Shown here: in pieces, positions 37,368 through 49,848 of the stretch
How the letters are laid out: the number at the start of each line of letters is the position of its first letter
How positions within the stretch are numbered: the first letter of the stretch is position 1
Assembly (NCBI GenBank): GCA_026545225.1
Contig: CM048851.1
Coordinates: 36,776,456 to 36,840,455, forward strand
Source: Cornus controversa
Lineage: Eukaryota; Streptophyta; Magnoliopsida; Cornales; Cornaceae
Reading direction: 5' to 3'
DNA: 64,000 bases
Notes under the pieces: generated by a model
Told to the model about the DNA's origin: nothing
Database searches by the model: none
Seen by the model: only the letters and a program-made list of their open reading frames with translations
Position numbers and translations under genes: made by a program

Positions 37368-39077
37368 TTTGAACTACTTTTGATATGTACAAGGAAAAAA
37401 ATATTTTTTATATCTTCATATTTACATATAATAAAATTACAATTTTAAGTCTTTAAAAAATATATAAAATAATAAATGTTGAACTTTTCATTTACTCCGA
37501 CTCTCCGGATTTCATGAACATTTTTCAACACCCATTATAAACTCACTAACTCAGTACAAACACGCATGCGTGAGAGTAGTAATTCAGCGAATTCCTTTCA
37601 AATATATTTTTTGATATGTCAAAGTCTTTATGGTGCTTGAGATGAAAAAGCCTTACTTGCATTTAATTCCTCTTTTTTTTTATCCTGCATTTAATTCCTA
37701 TTTACAAACTACATTTTGGTGGTTTCAAGTTCAAAAATTAGAGATGTCCATACTTTAAAAAAATAAAAATAATATAACCGTTTCTTATTTTTTACTATGT
37801 GGTAACAAAATAAGTAAAAATTAATTTTGTTTATATCATATTTTGTTATTTCCAAAAAACATCTAAATGACCATGGTATCCTTGAGTGGGTCCAACTGAT
37901 TGCATGCATTACAAGTGTCCATGGACCCACATCAAAGTGGGTCCGATCTGTTCGACGCGTTTCTTAAGCTAATCTAGCGCTTTATTATCTATCCTATATG
38001 AGTGGATTAGATTAGAAAAGTATGACCCTTTTTGTCACTTGTGTCAGCTTCAAATGTCTAATGTGGCTTGTAAACCAACTTCGTCCTCCGCACGATGTCT
38101 CGGGCCCACCAACCGAATTTGACTCATACCACTGATTTCATGATTAACTCTCCACCGCCTGATTTTGGTGTCACCTCCATCAATCCTGACCTGACTTTCG
38201 TGTCGCAAGTCACGAAATCCAATGGCTGGAGTCTGTGCAATTTTTGTATACATCCAACGGCTAAGATCATGTCACACAAGGCAGCTCATACATAAACATC
38301 CTATAAATACATATATATACAATTATTTCACGGGTATTCTGTCGTTTTTGACTGGTACACTTTTAATGCCGTATGTTCTCCGGTGATTCTGGCGCTCTTT
38401 TCAAATTAAAAAAATACTCCAATATATATATATGTATATACACACATATATACATACAAATAGTAGTACTTATTTTGGTAATGTGTAGGTGTATATTAGT
38501 ATCATTATTAAAAATAGAAGAAACCTATTCTTCAGCTTTTTCCGATGACCAAACTGACAAGTTCTCTCTATCTCCAATCTCTGATTTCTCTCTCTCTCTA
38601 AAACTTCTGACTCTTTCACGCTCCAATTGAATGAACCAATTTTTCCTCCAACATCTCTATGTGAAATATAATCTGACCCGAGAGTTCTGTCACAAAATCT
38701 GCATGTGTACGTCTTCGCTTACTGCCCCCCTTTTTCTCTCTCTCAGAGGAGCTTTTTCAAACTTTGGGCTTTGACACAAGAAGAGAGGGAGAGAGAGAGA
38801 GAGAGAGAGAGAGAATCACAATTAACAACCAACCTCTTTCTCTCTCTAAATTCTTCTTTCCTTCTTTTAGTTTCTTTTCTTGATTACGTTAGTGTAATCA
38901 ACTTTATAAGATAGCATTAACTATTTATAAATTATTATAATTATCTATACGTTTAAATGTTTAATAAAACAAACATTGTCAGTTTTCACCATATATATCC
39001 ACACCACCCACGAGTTCCTTTGACATTACTCTCTTTCAGTTAGACCACAAACCAAAGCAACAAAGAAGGCAAAGGTT
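37368..39077. promoter_or_regulatory. Upstream region of the BOI-like RING gene
   Basis: No supported gene. A possible TATA box CTATAAATA lies at 38300-38308, and several CT/GA tracts (38590-38605, 38789-38814), typical of plant core promoters and leaders, lie between it and the CDS. The transcription start cannot be fixed from sequence; a more proximal start near 39000-39050 is equally possible. Confidence 0.4.
38789..38814. repeat. (GA)13 microsatellite
   Basis: Uninterrupted GA run in the promoter or leader of the RING gene. Confidence 0.9.
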
Positions 39078-39241
39078 ATGCCATTTAAGAGAGAAGTTTA
39101 GAGAGAGAAAGAGGAAGTTTTAAAGAGAGAAATCATGCGTCCCTTCTGATATATACTAACAAAGAACATGAGCCTTCTACTTTTACACCTATCTCATTTC
39201 GCATCCGTTTAGGGTTCATATTAATGTAGGCCATGGAATAG
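39078..39241 (+). promoter_or_regulatory. Cluster of five upstream ORFs before the RING gene
   Basis: Five ATG-initiated short frames precede the main ATG at 39294: 39078-39101 (7 codons plus stop), 39135-39149 (MRPF), 39168-39212 (14 codons plus stop), 39224-39229 (ATG directly followed by TAG) and 39233-39241 (Met-Glu). None overlaps the main start. If transcription begins upstream of them they should lower or condition translation of the ligase. Confidence 0.6.
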
Positions 39242-39293
39242 CTGAAGAGAAGCTCTCTGTTCTTGGTTGATTTCTTGGTTTTTAGCAGTTAAG

Positions 39294-40308
39294 ATGGCTG
39301 TTGAAAATCTGGGTTTACCTATGTTTGCTTCACAGAGTTGGCTTACGAGCTCTGTTTTGGGGATTGATGAAGGAGCTAATTGCAATCAAGTGTTCCAATC
39401 TCTTGGTTTTAATAGCACTAACAATCAAGGGGCTTCGTGTTCGTCAATTGGTGATCATAACTATGTAGCAATGGAGCTTTCTTTATCTTTGGCTGCTGAG
39501 CTTGAGAAGCAGAGGCAAGAGATTGATTGGGTTCTTCGGTTGCAGGTCAGATTCAAAGAAATCCCAAGAATTACTAAACGGGTTTCACAATATATATATA
39601 TATTCTGCACACACATCCCAAATGGGTTTTTTCATGATCGTGCACGTGGGTATTTAGTTTTTGATTTAGTAAGGGTTTTGTTTCTGGGTTTTATTGATTT
39701 GTATCTTGATTGTCACCAGCCAACTGATAAAACTCTTTTTATGGTTTTTATTAATTATTGATTTGTGATGGATTGTTTTGGTGATCGAACAGAGTGAGAG
39801 GTTGAGGAGTAGTCTTCAGGAAAAAACAAGGCAACAAATGGCGGTTCTGTTGAAGAGATACGAAGCAAAAATGATGAGTTTGATGTGGGAAAAAGACGAG
39901 CACTTGACAAGTGCAAAGAATAGGACAATAGAGCTTCAGGACTGCTTGAGAAGGCAAGAGTTGGAGATGGAAGTGTGGCAGAGAATAGCCCAAGAGAACG
40001 AAGCAACGGTCATAAATCTCAACAACGCCCTCCAACAAGCTAGAGAGAGAGTCTCTCTCCCCTCCTCAGATGAAGCCCCAGACGCAGAATCATTCTGTGA
40101 TTCATCATCTAACAACAGAGAGAACAATATTGAACCAGAAGAAGAGAGCAAAACGATGGCATGTAAGCTCTGCAATGCTCGAAGCTCGTGCATTGTATTC
40201 CTTCCTTGCAGACACCTCTGTTCGTGCAAGCTTTGTGAAGCTTTTGTTGGGTTTTGTCCAGTCTGTGAATCTGTAAAGAAAGCTAGTTTGGAGGTTTTCT
40301 TGGCCTAG
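39294..40308 (+). CDS. BOI-related RING-HC E3 ubiquitin ligase (S-RNase-binding-protein family)
   Basis: Two exons (39294-39545 and 39793-40308, GT-AG intron of 247 bp) encode 255 aa. Residues about 60-165 are a long Glu/Gln/Lys-rich alpha-helical, probably coiled-coil region (the BOI/SBP dimer region), then an acidic Ser-rich linker (about 170-205) and a C-terminal RING: C208-x2-C211, C223-R-H225, C229-x2-C232, C239-P-V-C242, ending SLEVFLA. All eight zinc ligands are present. Members such as Arabidopsis BOI and BRG1-3 ubiquitinate targets and attenuate cell death and GA/stress responses; that role is inferred here from family. At 255 aa it is somewhat short for the family because of a compact N-terminus. 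The first in-frame ATG (MAVENLG) is taken as start; upstream in-frame codons lack ATG. Confidence 0.93.
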
Positions 40309-40853
40309 CTAAGAAAATTAAAGCACAGAGAAAGAAAAAGTTTTTTTTTTTTTTTTTGGGTACAACAATCTTGTATTGAAAATGGTGGTTCTTTTGCTTT
40401 GTCTAATAGTGACCCAAATCAATGGAAATGAAAGAAACTTGCTTTTTTACCTGATTCAGATAAGAGTTGCTATTTGCGAAATTGTTTTGATTCATTTTGG
40501 TGGTTTTCTGAGGAAGTGTCAGTCTACTGTAGCCGTAAAACAGTGTACTGGTTGGTATTAACTGGCAGAAAAGATTTGAGAGCACAGTTATGAACCCCTG
40601 CAACGGCCACCACCTAAAGTACCCTTGTCTCTCTCCCGCCTCCTTCTAAGTAATCCGTACCGTCGGATCACTGGTTTAAGATAATGTAATTTTGATATAA
40701 TTATGTATGAATATATTCTTGTACTAACAGCAGCGAAATTTTGGTATACTACATATATCCAGTTGTGATTTGTGACGAATTCATGATCATCTAGTCAACC
40801 AACCATTTCGTTACATTGGTTCTTGTATTGTATATATATATATATATATATAT
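40309..40853. other. 3' flank of the RING gene
   Basis: Contains the 3' UTR, including a T-homopolymer at 40341-40358; no further gene seen. Ends in a (TA)n tract that hosts a MITE. Confidence 0.6.
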
Positions 40854-41064
40854 GAGCAATGCTACACATCATAAAATTATTTCATGAATTTGTATCACGA
40901 ATGATGTGGCAGGTAACGTGGAGAGCTAGTATTGGTGGAATTCCCCCATTCACAAAGTCCCATGATATTATCACCGAATTTCACCAATACTAACTCTCCA
41001 CGTTACCTGTCATATCATTCATGATAAAATTAATAAAATAATTTCATGAAGTTTAACATTTCTC
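40854..41064. mobile_element. MITE (211 bp) inserted in a (TA)n microsatellite
   Basis: Left end GAGCAATGCTACACATCATA, right end reverse complement GAGAAATGTTAAACTTCATG. Inner arms GGTAACGTGGAGAG and CTCTCCACGTTACC make it a near-perfect hairpin. It is bordered on both sides by TA repeats (40830-40853 and 41065-41084). Confidence 0.85.
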
Positions 41065-41084
41065 TATATATATATATATATATA

Positions 41085-43320
41085 TGTGTTTATTAACTTG
41101 CCTTCGAACTTGACGTACTATGTGAGATTAATTTAATTTTTCTAAATACACAAGTTTGACCTGCATGTCAAATTGTCAATGTATTCGGAGTAGGGTTCTC
41201 TTGTTTTAAGACTAATGGTGAATTAATCCGGTATCCCTCGAGGGGTTGATGTGGTCTATGGAAAATGATTTAAATCTTTGTGTGAAAAACTCTAATAGAG
41301 ATCACTTTTTGTACAGAGAAGTAAATATGTGATATAGAAAAAGAAATACAAGATGGACAAATATGAAATATTGAAAGACAGACACTATCTATATATACAT
41401 AGATGTGATATAAAAATATATAAAAAATTCTCGCCATCCAAATCTCTCTATTGAAATTTGAAGATCTCAATTTTGTGGTTCAGATACAATTAATTCATTA
41501 TTTTGTTCAATTTTAGCACTTATCACAAAATTGAGATTTGCAGAGTTCAAAAAAGAGATTTGGTCAAAGAAGATCTTGTCTGACAAGTGAATTTGTGTTA
41601 CACATGATATATTTACACTGGATGAATTTGGGTGGTGTTGTGTTGTACACGCGTAATGAGTTTTACAATGCGAGATTCATCTGATATATTTACATTAGAT
41701 GCATTGTAAACGTTCTCTTTTTTGGACATAAAAAGAGAATAATAAATATAACAATAAATGTATATAGATGACTATATTTCGAGTTTTTTTGGTCGGACTT
41801 AAGAGCAACATTAAACTTGGCCCGAAGGTTAATATAGTTAAGATAGGAGTACAAGTCATTGCTATAATACTTATAAATTGTTTTTCTTTTCTTTTGTTTT
41901 AATTCTAGGTAGAACAACTTTAATATACATTCTATAACTTTTTCCTAACGTGTTATGATGTAATTGAATTATTTTAATTAAAATGAGTTAATTAACCGTT
42001 TTGAGATCACTTTGATTGGTCAACCTTTGCTAAAAATAACTATTTACTGAAGGATTATTATGTTATTTCTATTATTAAATAAAACGTACAAGTGAGGTAC
42101 AAGTGCACAAAATTGGAGTGTGAAATATCTTTTTTATTTTATTTTTAATTTTAAGCATGTAGATAGTGTATATATAACTCAATTAAAATAATAATTTTTA
42201 CAATATGGTTGAAGTATTGTCTGATCAAATTCCATCTTTAGGTTAATGAACCAATCTAATTCCAACTATTAACAAATTATCGAACTAAAATTAATTCTTG
42301 CAAGATCTTAGCAATTATATTGGAGTTGTTTTTAAAAAAAAATTTAAAAAATTGGATTTCACTCTGTTTGACCATGTTGATGGGGTAGCCTTTAATTGGT
42401 TGGAAACTATTCCAACCAAAGTTGGCAACTGAACATGCCAAGCTACTGAAGCTTGGGTTGTTGAATTGGGGCATATTGGAGCCACTAGCAAAATTCGAGT
42501 TCAATTACAAAAACAAGTGCGTACGTACATGTATTGCATACATTTTGAATGCAGTAATTATTTCCATTTATACGTAAATATATACATACATATATATTTG
42601 TATCTTCCTTTTCTTTCAAATCAGTTTACGGTAGATATAGGCCAGACGTATCAGGTTAATTCCAGTCAAATAGTTATACCATTTTGGACAGGGTGACAGC
42701 AGGGCAACAGCTATTGTACAGGTTAGCTATATATATATATATATATATCTTACGAGTAACCACTGTCAGTAGGTTTTTTTTAGTAACTGTATTTTTTATA
42801 TCAATTCCGTTCAACAGTTATTGTGTTTGACGTGTATAAAATTCTTGTTCAGAGATGAGCAAAGGATCATTACTTATATATATATATATATATATTTGTC
42901 CTATATTTATTTATTCATTAATTTTATTTTAGGAGTTTATATATATTGGATTCATCCTTCTTTTTCTCTCTTTCATTGCTTTTGAAAGAATTGCAAATGC
43001 ATTTGTAAAAGGGATGGGCTGTGTTGACGACTTGACCAGCACGCTAACAAAATAAAATACAAAATGCAAAGTGGGACTTGCATAAAATATTCAAGCTCGC
43101 TAACAAAGTCCTAGCAGCAGCAAAGCTTGCAAATAAAAATCACATGGATTCCGTATTTGAACGAGTAAATGCCGAATGTCCTTAGTCCCTCTTTATTGGT
43201 TCATTGAGAGACTCTTTAATGGACTTTAGGCACGTCATACCAAATCCGAAGATACCACAACTAGTTATAGGGAGGTTTCTTTTTTCCTTGAAAATTCAAG
43301 CAACCATATATAAGTAAATA
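41085..43320. other. Non-coding AT-rich interval
   Basis: No supported gene. (TA)n runs at about 42726-42748 and 42876-42895. A plus-strand stretch at 42290-42510 reads like a decayed retroelement fragment with a stop near 42430, but I cannot assign it. Confidence 0.5.
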
Positions 43321-44066
43321 GGATGAAGTGCAAAAAAAAAAAAAAAAAAAAAAAAATCCTAAACTATTGCTGTTTTGCAAATAATCTCCTGGACTACAAA
43401 TTGGTCTCTGAACTAATGATGTGTTGCAATTAAGGACATATCCATCACAAAAAACAATTTTACCCTTTCTTATTAAATGTGTCATTTCTTATTAAACTAT
43501 CTTTACTATATTTTCTTTTATCTAAATATTAATTATACCATTTATCTTAATTTTATTATAGGTATCAATTTATTATAACAATGAAAAAAAAATACTGAGT
43601 TGTAACTACCACCAAATTTAGTCATTTTCTAAAATATTTAACTTATTATTAAGACTTTACTATTTATAATAAAACTTATTATAACTAGTTTAATTTATTT
43701 TATTTTTTTGAAAAAAAATACCTTCATTTTTCATGTAGTACATTCATGAAAATTTTAAAAATTACTTATATTGTTTTAAAATTTTTATTAAAATAATTAA
43801 TTTCAAGAATTAAAGGTAAATTTATACAAATTTGATGGAGAATGTCATTAATTTTTATTTTTTTTCATAATTTATTTTAATAAGAAAAATTAATTAAGTG
43901 TAATTTAATAAAAAAGGGTATTATGGTCATTTAATGAAAATAATCCATCACATGACGGGCATGAGGACATTTTGCAATAAAATGTAAGAAGTATTGTGTA
44001 CAAAATATATTTCAGAAAATATTTATAAATTTGGACATAATTAGATTTTTTTTTTTGCACTCTACC
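43321..44066. mobile_element. Mutator-like MITE (746 bp) with perfect 9-bp target duplication
   Basis: Left end GGATGAAGTGCAAAAAAAAA; reverse complement of right end GGTAGAGTGCAAAAAAAAAA. AAGTAAATA at 43312-43320 repeats exactly at 44067-44075. The A-homopolymer at 43331-43356 has probably grown after insertion. No transposase. Confidence 0.85.
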
Positions 44067-44075
44067 AAGTAAATA

Positions 44076-45237
44076 TGTACAAGGCCATAGCTACCTTAGG
44101 CCATCAACAGTGGCTTCACTAGACGCAAGTCTGGCCAAACAAATCCTACTGTACCCAATCAATGGCATGACTTGATTTGTGAAGTCCACGTATGCTTGGC
44201 TAAGTGCTTCGCGGGATTAGGTGAAGCACATACTGACGTCACTAAAATACTGACGTGATCGGTTAAAATTTAAATTGGAGAATCACTTTTGACCCAACCA
44301 TAGTCATCCAAAGCTAAAGAACCTAACAACAAAGAGCACATGGACTTTGAAATGAAAAGAGTGGTGCTATTTAGGCCAATCTCATATTTGTTGGACATAC
44401 CTTACAGTTGTGGTCCCACTAACAAATACTTGAGTGTTTGGGCTCAGGCCTAATAGGCCTGAGTATATTTATCCCTCTATACGTGATATCCCCAATTCAA
44501 AGCCAGCAAGCACTTTGTTATCAAAAGCCCAGCCCAGCCCAATCCTTCCACAAGAAACGAGAATGGTATGTCTCATCCTCTAATACATAGTGGGGAAAGA
44601 GTATCAATTATCATACCTAACATTTCTTTTCGAATGTCCATATTAACTTGTAGAAATTTCACCAAGAATAATTGAAAAATCAGGTGGATGATGAAGGTCT
44701 CATACTAGGCTCAAGGAAGAGCTTCTAGGCGAACAACTTGACAAATTATTAGATTAGCTTACAAGTCAAAACACATGTTTAGGTTTCTTTGCAATATATC
44801 GTAAAACTTTTATGAGTTTCGATTGTACCGGATTACATAGTTCAGAGCCATTTAATAATTTCTAGTGCAACTTGAATGTGTAGTTCAGCTACTGTTTGGT
44901 CAAATGTATTATTGTCAAGTCAGATCTAGATTGAATTTTCTCTAACCTCTTGAGTTAGGCTTGTGTAGAAGTGTCCAGCAACTCGAGTCCAACATGAGGA
45001 AGGTCTATTTTAGGGGCTTCACAAGTGATGTCATGGTTAGCCTTTTTATTTTAAAATACAATATACATGATTTTTTTTAGCCCAATAAATAACTAAATTA
45101 AAGATCATTAATATATATATAACTGCATATATATAGAAAACCATACACTATACAGAAAAATCATAACTTTTTATTTATTTTCTAATACTTTACTTAGTCT
45201 CAACACTAGTGTATCTGTTCATGAAAATGCAGGTTCT
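44076..45237. other. Intergenic region up to the first GDSL pseudogene
   Basis: No gene. From about 45001 it is homologous to the upstream regions of the other GDSL copies (shared AAAACCATACA and TATA-rich block at about 45110-45150), so it is the decayed promoter of the pseudogene. Confidence 0.55.
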
Positions 45238-45565
45238 ATTAATGAAATTGTCTTCTGATCATTCTTTTCATCCTTTTGTTCAACTACTGCTACTATTTTG
45301 TTGTCACTTCTCTTCTTTTGTGCACCGCAATTAATGAAATTGTCTTCTGATCATTCTTTTCATCCTTTTGTTCAACTACTGCTACTATTTTGTTGTCACT
45401 TCTCTTCTTTTGTGCACCAGCAATGCAGCCATAAAGCTGCTGGAAACTTTTCCCGCAATTATTGGATTTTGGTCGTTAATGAATTATCGGATTAAATATT
45501 CAAGTTCTCAGATTTACAGGTCTAAGTGAAAGATTTTTGGTATGATAAGGAAGAGCTTCTCTATT

Positions 45566-45709
45566 GTCCATCTCTCTCTCTCTCTCTCAAGGGAAACTTT
45601 CCTTTCCCTCCATGTCCCCCTACCAATCATAAAAATGTCCGTCTCTCTCTCTCTCTCTCTCAAGGGAAACTTTCCTTTCCCTTCATGTCCCCCTACCAAT
45701 CATAAAAAT
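45566..45709. repeat. About 72-bp tandem duplication with CT tract
   Basis: Two copies of a unit made of a (TC)n run, CAAGGGAAACTTTCCTTTCC and CCCCTACCAATCATAAAAAT, differing by one or two bases and CT-tract length. It lies inside the enlarged intron 1 of pseudogene 1. Confidence 0.88.
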
Positions 45710-45899
45710 GTATCCTGAGTAATTAATTGAGCCAAAAAGAACATTTTAAAAAAAAATAGTCTGACTACAATTTTTTTTTTTAAATGATAGAACAGAAAAT
45801 TTTAGACCCATGAAATTTTAGAATCTATTTACGAGAGAGTAACACTTTTGAGACTGAAAACTAGTAAATTTTTTCAGAACTACAATTTGAATAGCACTA

Positions 45900-46450
45900 C
45901 TTTATTAAAAATCCTTGGAGCAGCGGAAGCTAAAGCAATAAAATTAATTAACGACAATCACAAGCAAAAACACAACAAAACCAATTAACGACAATCACAA
46001 GCAAAAACACAATTCGACTCGGCACAATTCGACCTACGTCTACAGAAGAGAAGAAATTCACTATAATTCTATAGAGATATTACAATAGGAGAGAATACAC
46101 AAGACCGAATCATGTACACAAGCTCTTGCTCCAGAACTCTTCAACATGTACCAATCTACGAGACTCCCTCTCGCCATTTCACTATACCAAACCTGTAACT
46201 CTCTCTACCCATTAACTCATAAGTCTCAATCCATACCCTAAGCATCTATTTACAAATCTCAAACATAATTAGTTGTTGAATAAGGATTATAATTCCTTGG
46301 AGTTTAAGACTTGCCTAACAAAAAATTATCTAAAATACAACTCTAAAATAGAAACTTAATTACAATAGAAATTTGAGACAAATCGTAACAAATTTAAGAA
46401 AGTTATCCTCTAGGCTCCTCAAGTTTTGAACTCTTAAAATCACCTAATTT
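45900..46450. mobile_element. Possible LTR-retrotransposon fragment inside GDSL pseudogene 1
   Basis: A GGAGCAGCGGAAGC motif followed by unrelated sequence with short direct repeats (ACGACAATCACAAGCAAAAA twice, about 45951-46010) has no counterpart in the intact gene's intron 1, so it was probably inserted. The motif resembles those in plant Copia LTRs; no coding region supports it. Confidence 0.35.
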
Positions 46451-47410
46451 CTCTAAAGAGTCTTAAATTGGTTGAAAGAAAGAGGTTTCACTTGCTAGTG
46501 GGCAATTCCTATTACAATCTGAAACAGTTGAATCAGTGGGCCAGCCCAAGCCCAAAGATCCCATTAAGTGTCATTCATTGCGATTGGGCTGGGCTAGTGT
46601 TTTACCAAGCCCATGTCATGCGTGCATTTCATTAATGGTTTTTTTCTTTTTTTTTGGATAATAATTTTTGTTCTGAATTCGAATGTTTTCAAATGTGTGT
46701 TTTGCGAGTGGAGTGATAGTTCCCACCACATGACATCATGTGATAGGATTCACCACTCTACTCACATAAATGACTTTCGAAAACGGCCGAATTCGACATC
46801 TGTATTATTACTTTGTTTTTATACCTTCCTTTCATCAATTTCAAATTTACTTTATTTCATAAATATATTTCTCTTTTTTAGCTCAAGAATTGGGAATCAA
46901 AGATATTTTGTTGGCATATCTGGATCTGAATCTGAAGACTGAAAATCTCGCCACTGGTGTGAGCTTTGCTTCAGGAGGCTCAGTAATCTTCAAACACCTA
47001 AATTTGTGATACGAAATTTTTTTGATAAATATTTTATGTACCACTTTTTAAAATAGAAATAATATTTTTCACTCAATTTTTATTTTTTATTTTTTTATAA
47101 TTAGTCAGTTCTATTGTTACGGGATCAATTAGACATGTTCAAAGAATACATAAGGAAGCTAAAAGGTACACTTGGAGAAGAAAAAATCCACAAAATTTTA
47201 GCCAACAACATGTAGGCAGTAGTAGCAAGCAGCGATGATATTGCCAATACCTATTTTACCTTTTGTATGAGAAAAATTGAGTACGATATTGATTCTTACA
47301 CTGATCTTATGCTCACCTCATCTTCCAATTTCGTAAAGGTACTATTTTTTTAATGTAATTTATAATTAGCCACCACATTAGCTAATGTCTTGGCATGTAA
47401 GTATGTTATA

Positions 47411-47622
47411 GGGGTGACAAAATTTCGTCACTCTTTAATACGACTCTTTAATACGATTCGAAGTTAACAAATTTAGGTTAATTTTAATCGTATTCGTGTT
47501 AAAATTGTATCAACTCATTTAATTAATCGTGTTGTGTTCGAATTTTAAAATTCAATTCGTTTAATTTGATTAGACTTCGTTTAATTAATTGTGTCAACTC
47601 AATCCAATTCACCCCTACCCTA
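47411..47622. mobile_element. hAT-like MITE (about 210 bp)
   Basis: TAGGGGTGACAAAATTTCGT at the left and, reverse complement of the right end, TAGGGGTGAATTGGATTGAG. This is the TAGGGGTG(A/G)CAA hAT terminus. It sits just downstream of pseudogene exon 3, where the intact gene has intron 3. Confidence 0.7.
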
Positions 47623-48653
47623 TTTTAAAACAATTACCATGTACTTTTTTGTTATTTCAATATAAGACCAATATGAATATTATATTTATCCTTTTTTTAT
47701 TGTTATATTATCCCAATTATTCTTATTTTATAATTTTAGTCCCCCATTATGTTATTTTTCAATAGAGTAATAATAGAGATAGTTGAAATTATTACTCAAT
47801 TAAAAAAGTGAATCATTGTGTCATTTTTAGATAATATAAATAAGATTCACACTTTTACAATTCAATAAATTTACTATGTATTCGGTAATAACTTTATTAT
47901 TATCTGATTAGCAACTACCTGACGCTAATAATTGTCGATTAACGACGGTGTTAATGTCAATTTTTTTGAAGTTAAATCGAACACAAGCACAATACTCTTT
48001 TTTGCCCCTACTAAGGGGGCGTAGATTCGGTGTCCCACTTTAGAAAGTAAGAGTTATACTGCTGGGCCTTTTGGTAATTTTTATGTGTTTTCTTTTACAC
48101 GGATCACTTTTTGACCATTGATTTTTTTATAAAGAATTTGGCCAGTCCGTTTCAACTCGCAAAGATTTATTGTAGATCGAAAATGGACTCATATCATTTT
48201 TTAAATCAAATTCGAGTTTCAAAATCGCCCATTCCACTCTTTCCCAAAGATTGTTCAGAGTATAAACAGACTTGGATTCTTATAATTTGGTATCGATGGT
48301 ATTTATCTTAATTTAGTAATTAGATTATATCTCTTTTTTTTCCGTAACTTTTAGAAGTGTCATTTTGAACTCTTCTTAAGATCTTTTTACAATGCTATGT
48401 TTTTCCTATTATATATACATGTATTGTATAGCAGAATATAAATTCATCCATCATATTTCAAACTTTTCTTTTGCCTAAATTTTGTAAATTTATTTTATAT
48501 ATGATCAGACACGTGGGTTTTATATTAGAAAAATTATAAAATATTTGAATCGATATTACTATCAACTACTGATATATCAATTATTTATTTAAATACGTTA
48601 AAAAAAAAACTATTCTTATTCATTATTTATTAAGAGTCATTATTAGACCTTAA
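47623..48653. other. Non-coding interval
   Basis: AT-rich, no supported gene; no homology to GDSL exons 4-5 recognised. Confidence 0.5.
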
Positions 48654-49241
48654 GGGTTAGTTTGATACGGTGGAATGGAATGATCATTCTAGTTTTGAAT
48701 CCATTTTTCTTGTTTGTTGTGCTACATTAAAAAATGAAATGATCATTCCTAGTTATTCTCTTGAAATGTTCATTCCAACAAAATCGTTCCTCTTTTTGAG
48801 CTATGAAATGGTTATTTCATTCCCACTTCTTATTAAAATCACCCTCTCTTCACTAATTTCTCTCCATCTTTTACAACTCACTCCAATATATATAATATTT
48901 AATAGGTATATAAAATTTATATATCTTTATCGTATATGTGTGTATATATATATATATATATTTAAATAATTAGTTTTAATTTCACTCTGTGTAATTTATA
49001 ACACATTCCATGAATATATATATATATATATTGCTATATTTTAAGTTGTGAAAGAAATAAAAATTTCTTGTCTTATCATTTGTATTTTTAACATGTTATA
49101 AAGTATTATCATTTTATTCATACATCATTCTTTAACTACCACCGAACATTAATTCTATCATTAATTATATTCTTATTTCATCCATCTCCGACTACATTCC
49201 CTTCCATTTCATTTCATTTCACTTTCGCGTGCAAAACTAGG
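48654..49241. mobile_element. PIF-like MITE, same type as the element at 27.9 kb
   Basis: Begins GGGTTAGTTTGATACGGTGG followed by AATGGAATGATCATTC and ends with TCCATTTCATTTCATTTCAC and GCAAAACTAGGC. The GGAATG-rich subterminal regions match those of 27853-28719 and of the element cut by the right edge of the window. Boundaries approximate. Confidence 0.5.
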
Positions 49242-49774
49242 CATTGTATTATCATCGCCAACAAGAATAGTTGGCTCAATGATGATCCCAAGCTGTCGTG
49301 TCCTTGACCGACACCTAAGGCTACGTCTTGTCTAATAACTTTTCTTAAATATAACGAATTGACGTTGAAGCTGTTCAAGATATTAATTACCGTAGTGTTA
49401 TGGGTATGTACATTAGGGGTCAATATCCTCATAAATGAGATCTAATAGTTTGCCATGTGGGTCAACCACATGTTCTACGGAGTATATTTTTTACGATGAG
49501 AGAAATAATTGAATATTGTTTTCACATTAACTTTAAGTTGCTTTATTTATATTACATTTAAGCATTATTTTTAATTTTTTTTAAAAAAAATTTCACAATC
49601 TAATTGTAAAAAATACTTTAAAAATTAATTTTATAGTTCAAAATATTTATATCTATTTACGGTCTAAATAATTCTTTTTATCGTCGATCTAATAATTACG
49701 ATTCACCCACTACATTTACACCTAAATTCACATACACATTTACTTATTGTGCTGTAAGCACGGACAATATGCTA

Positions 49775-49808
<34 letters not shown>

Positions 49809-49848
49809 GTATATCAGTGATGTTTAGTTGCTTCCCTGTGTGTAGGAA

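Larger units (their letters stand above)
45238..47338 (+). pseudogene. GDSL esterase/lipase pseudogene 1 (exons 1-3)
   Basis: Homologous to the intact gene at 60913-63514. Exon 1 remnant (45238-about 45480) covers the signal peptide and is internally duplicated (92-bp unit at 45238-45329 and 45330-45418); the GDS catalytic block is scrambled and the second half of exon 1 is gone. Exon 2 remnant (46882-about 47013) has a 4-nt deletion in the [10 protein letters not shown] segment and its splice donor GT is mutated. Exon 3 remnant (47107-47338) has a Tyr-to-stop change (ATGTAG at about 47213-47218). Exons 4 and 5, including the catalytic Asp/His block, are not found downstream. Several independent lesions make a functional product impossible. 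About 1.4 kb of unrelated sequence separates exon 1 from exon 2, against 0.5 kb in the intact gene. Confidence 0.93.

Noticed and set aside
38095-38295. 66-residue frame upstream of the RING gene
   Set aside because: No recognised domain, no splice partners and no similarity to anything I know; length is within chance for this region.
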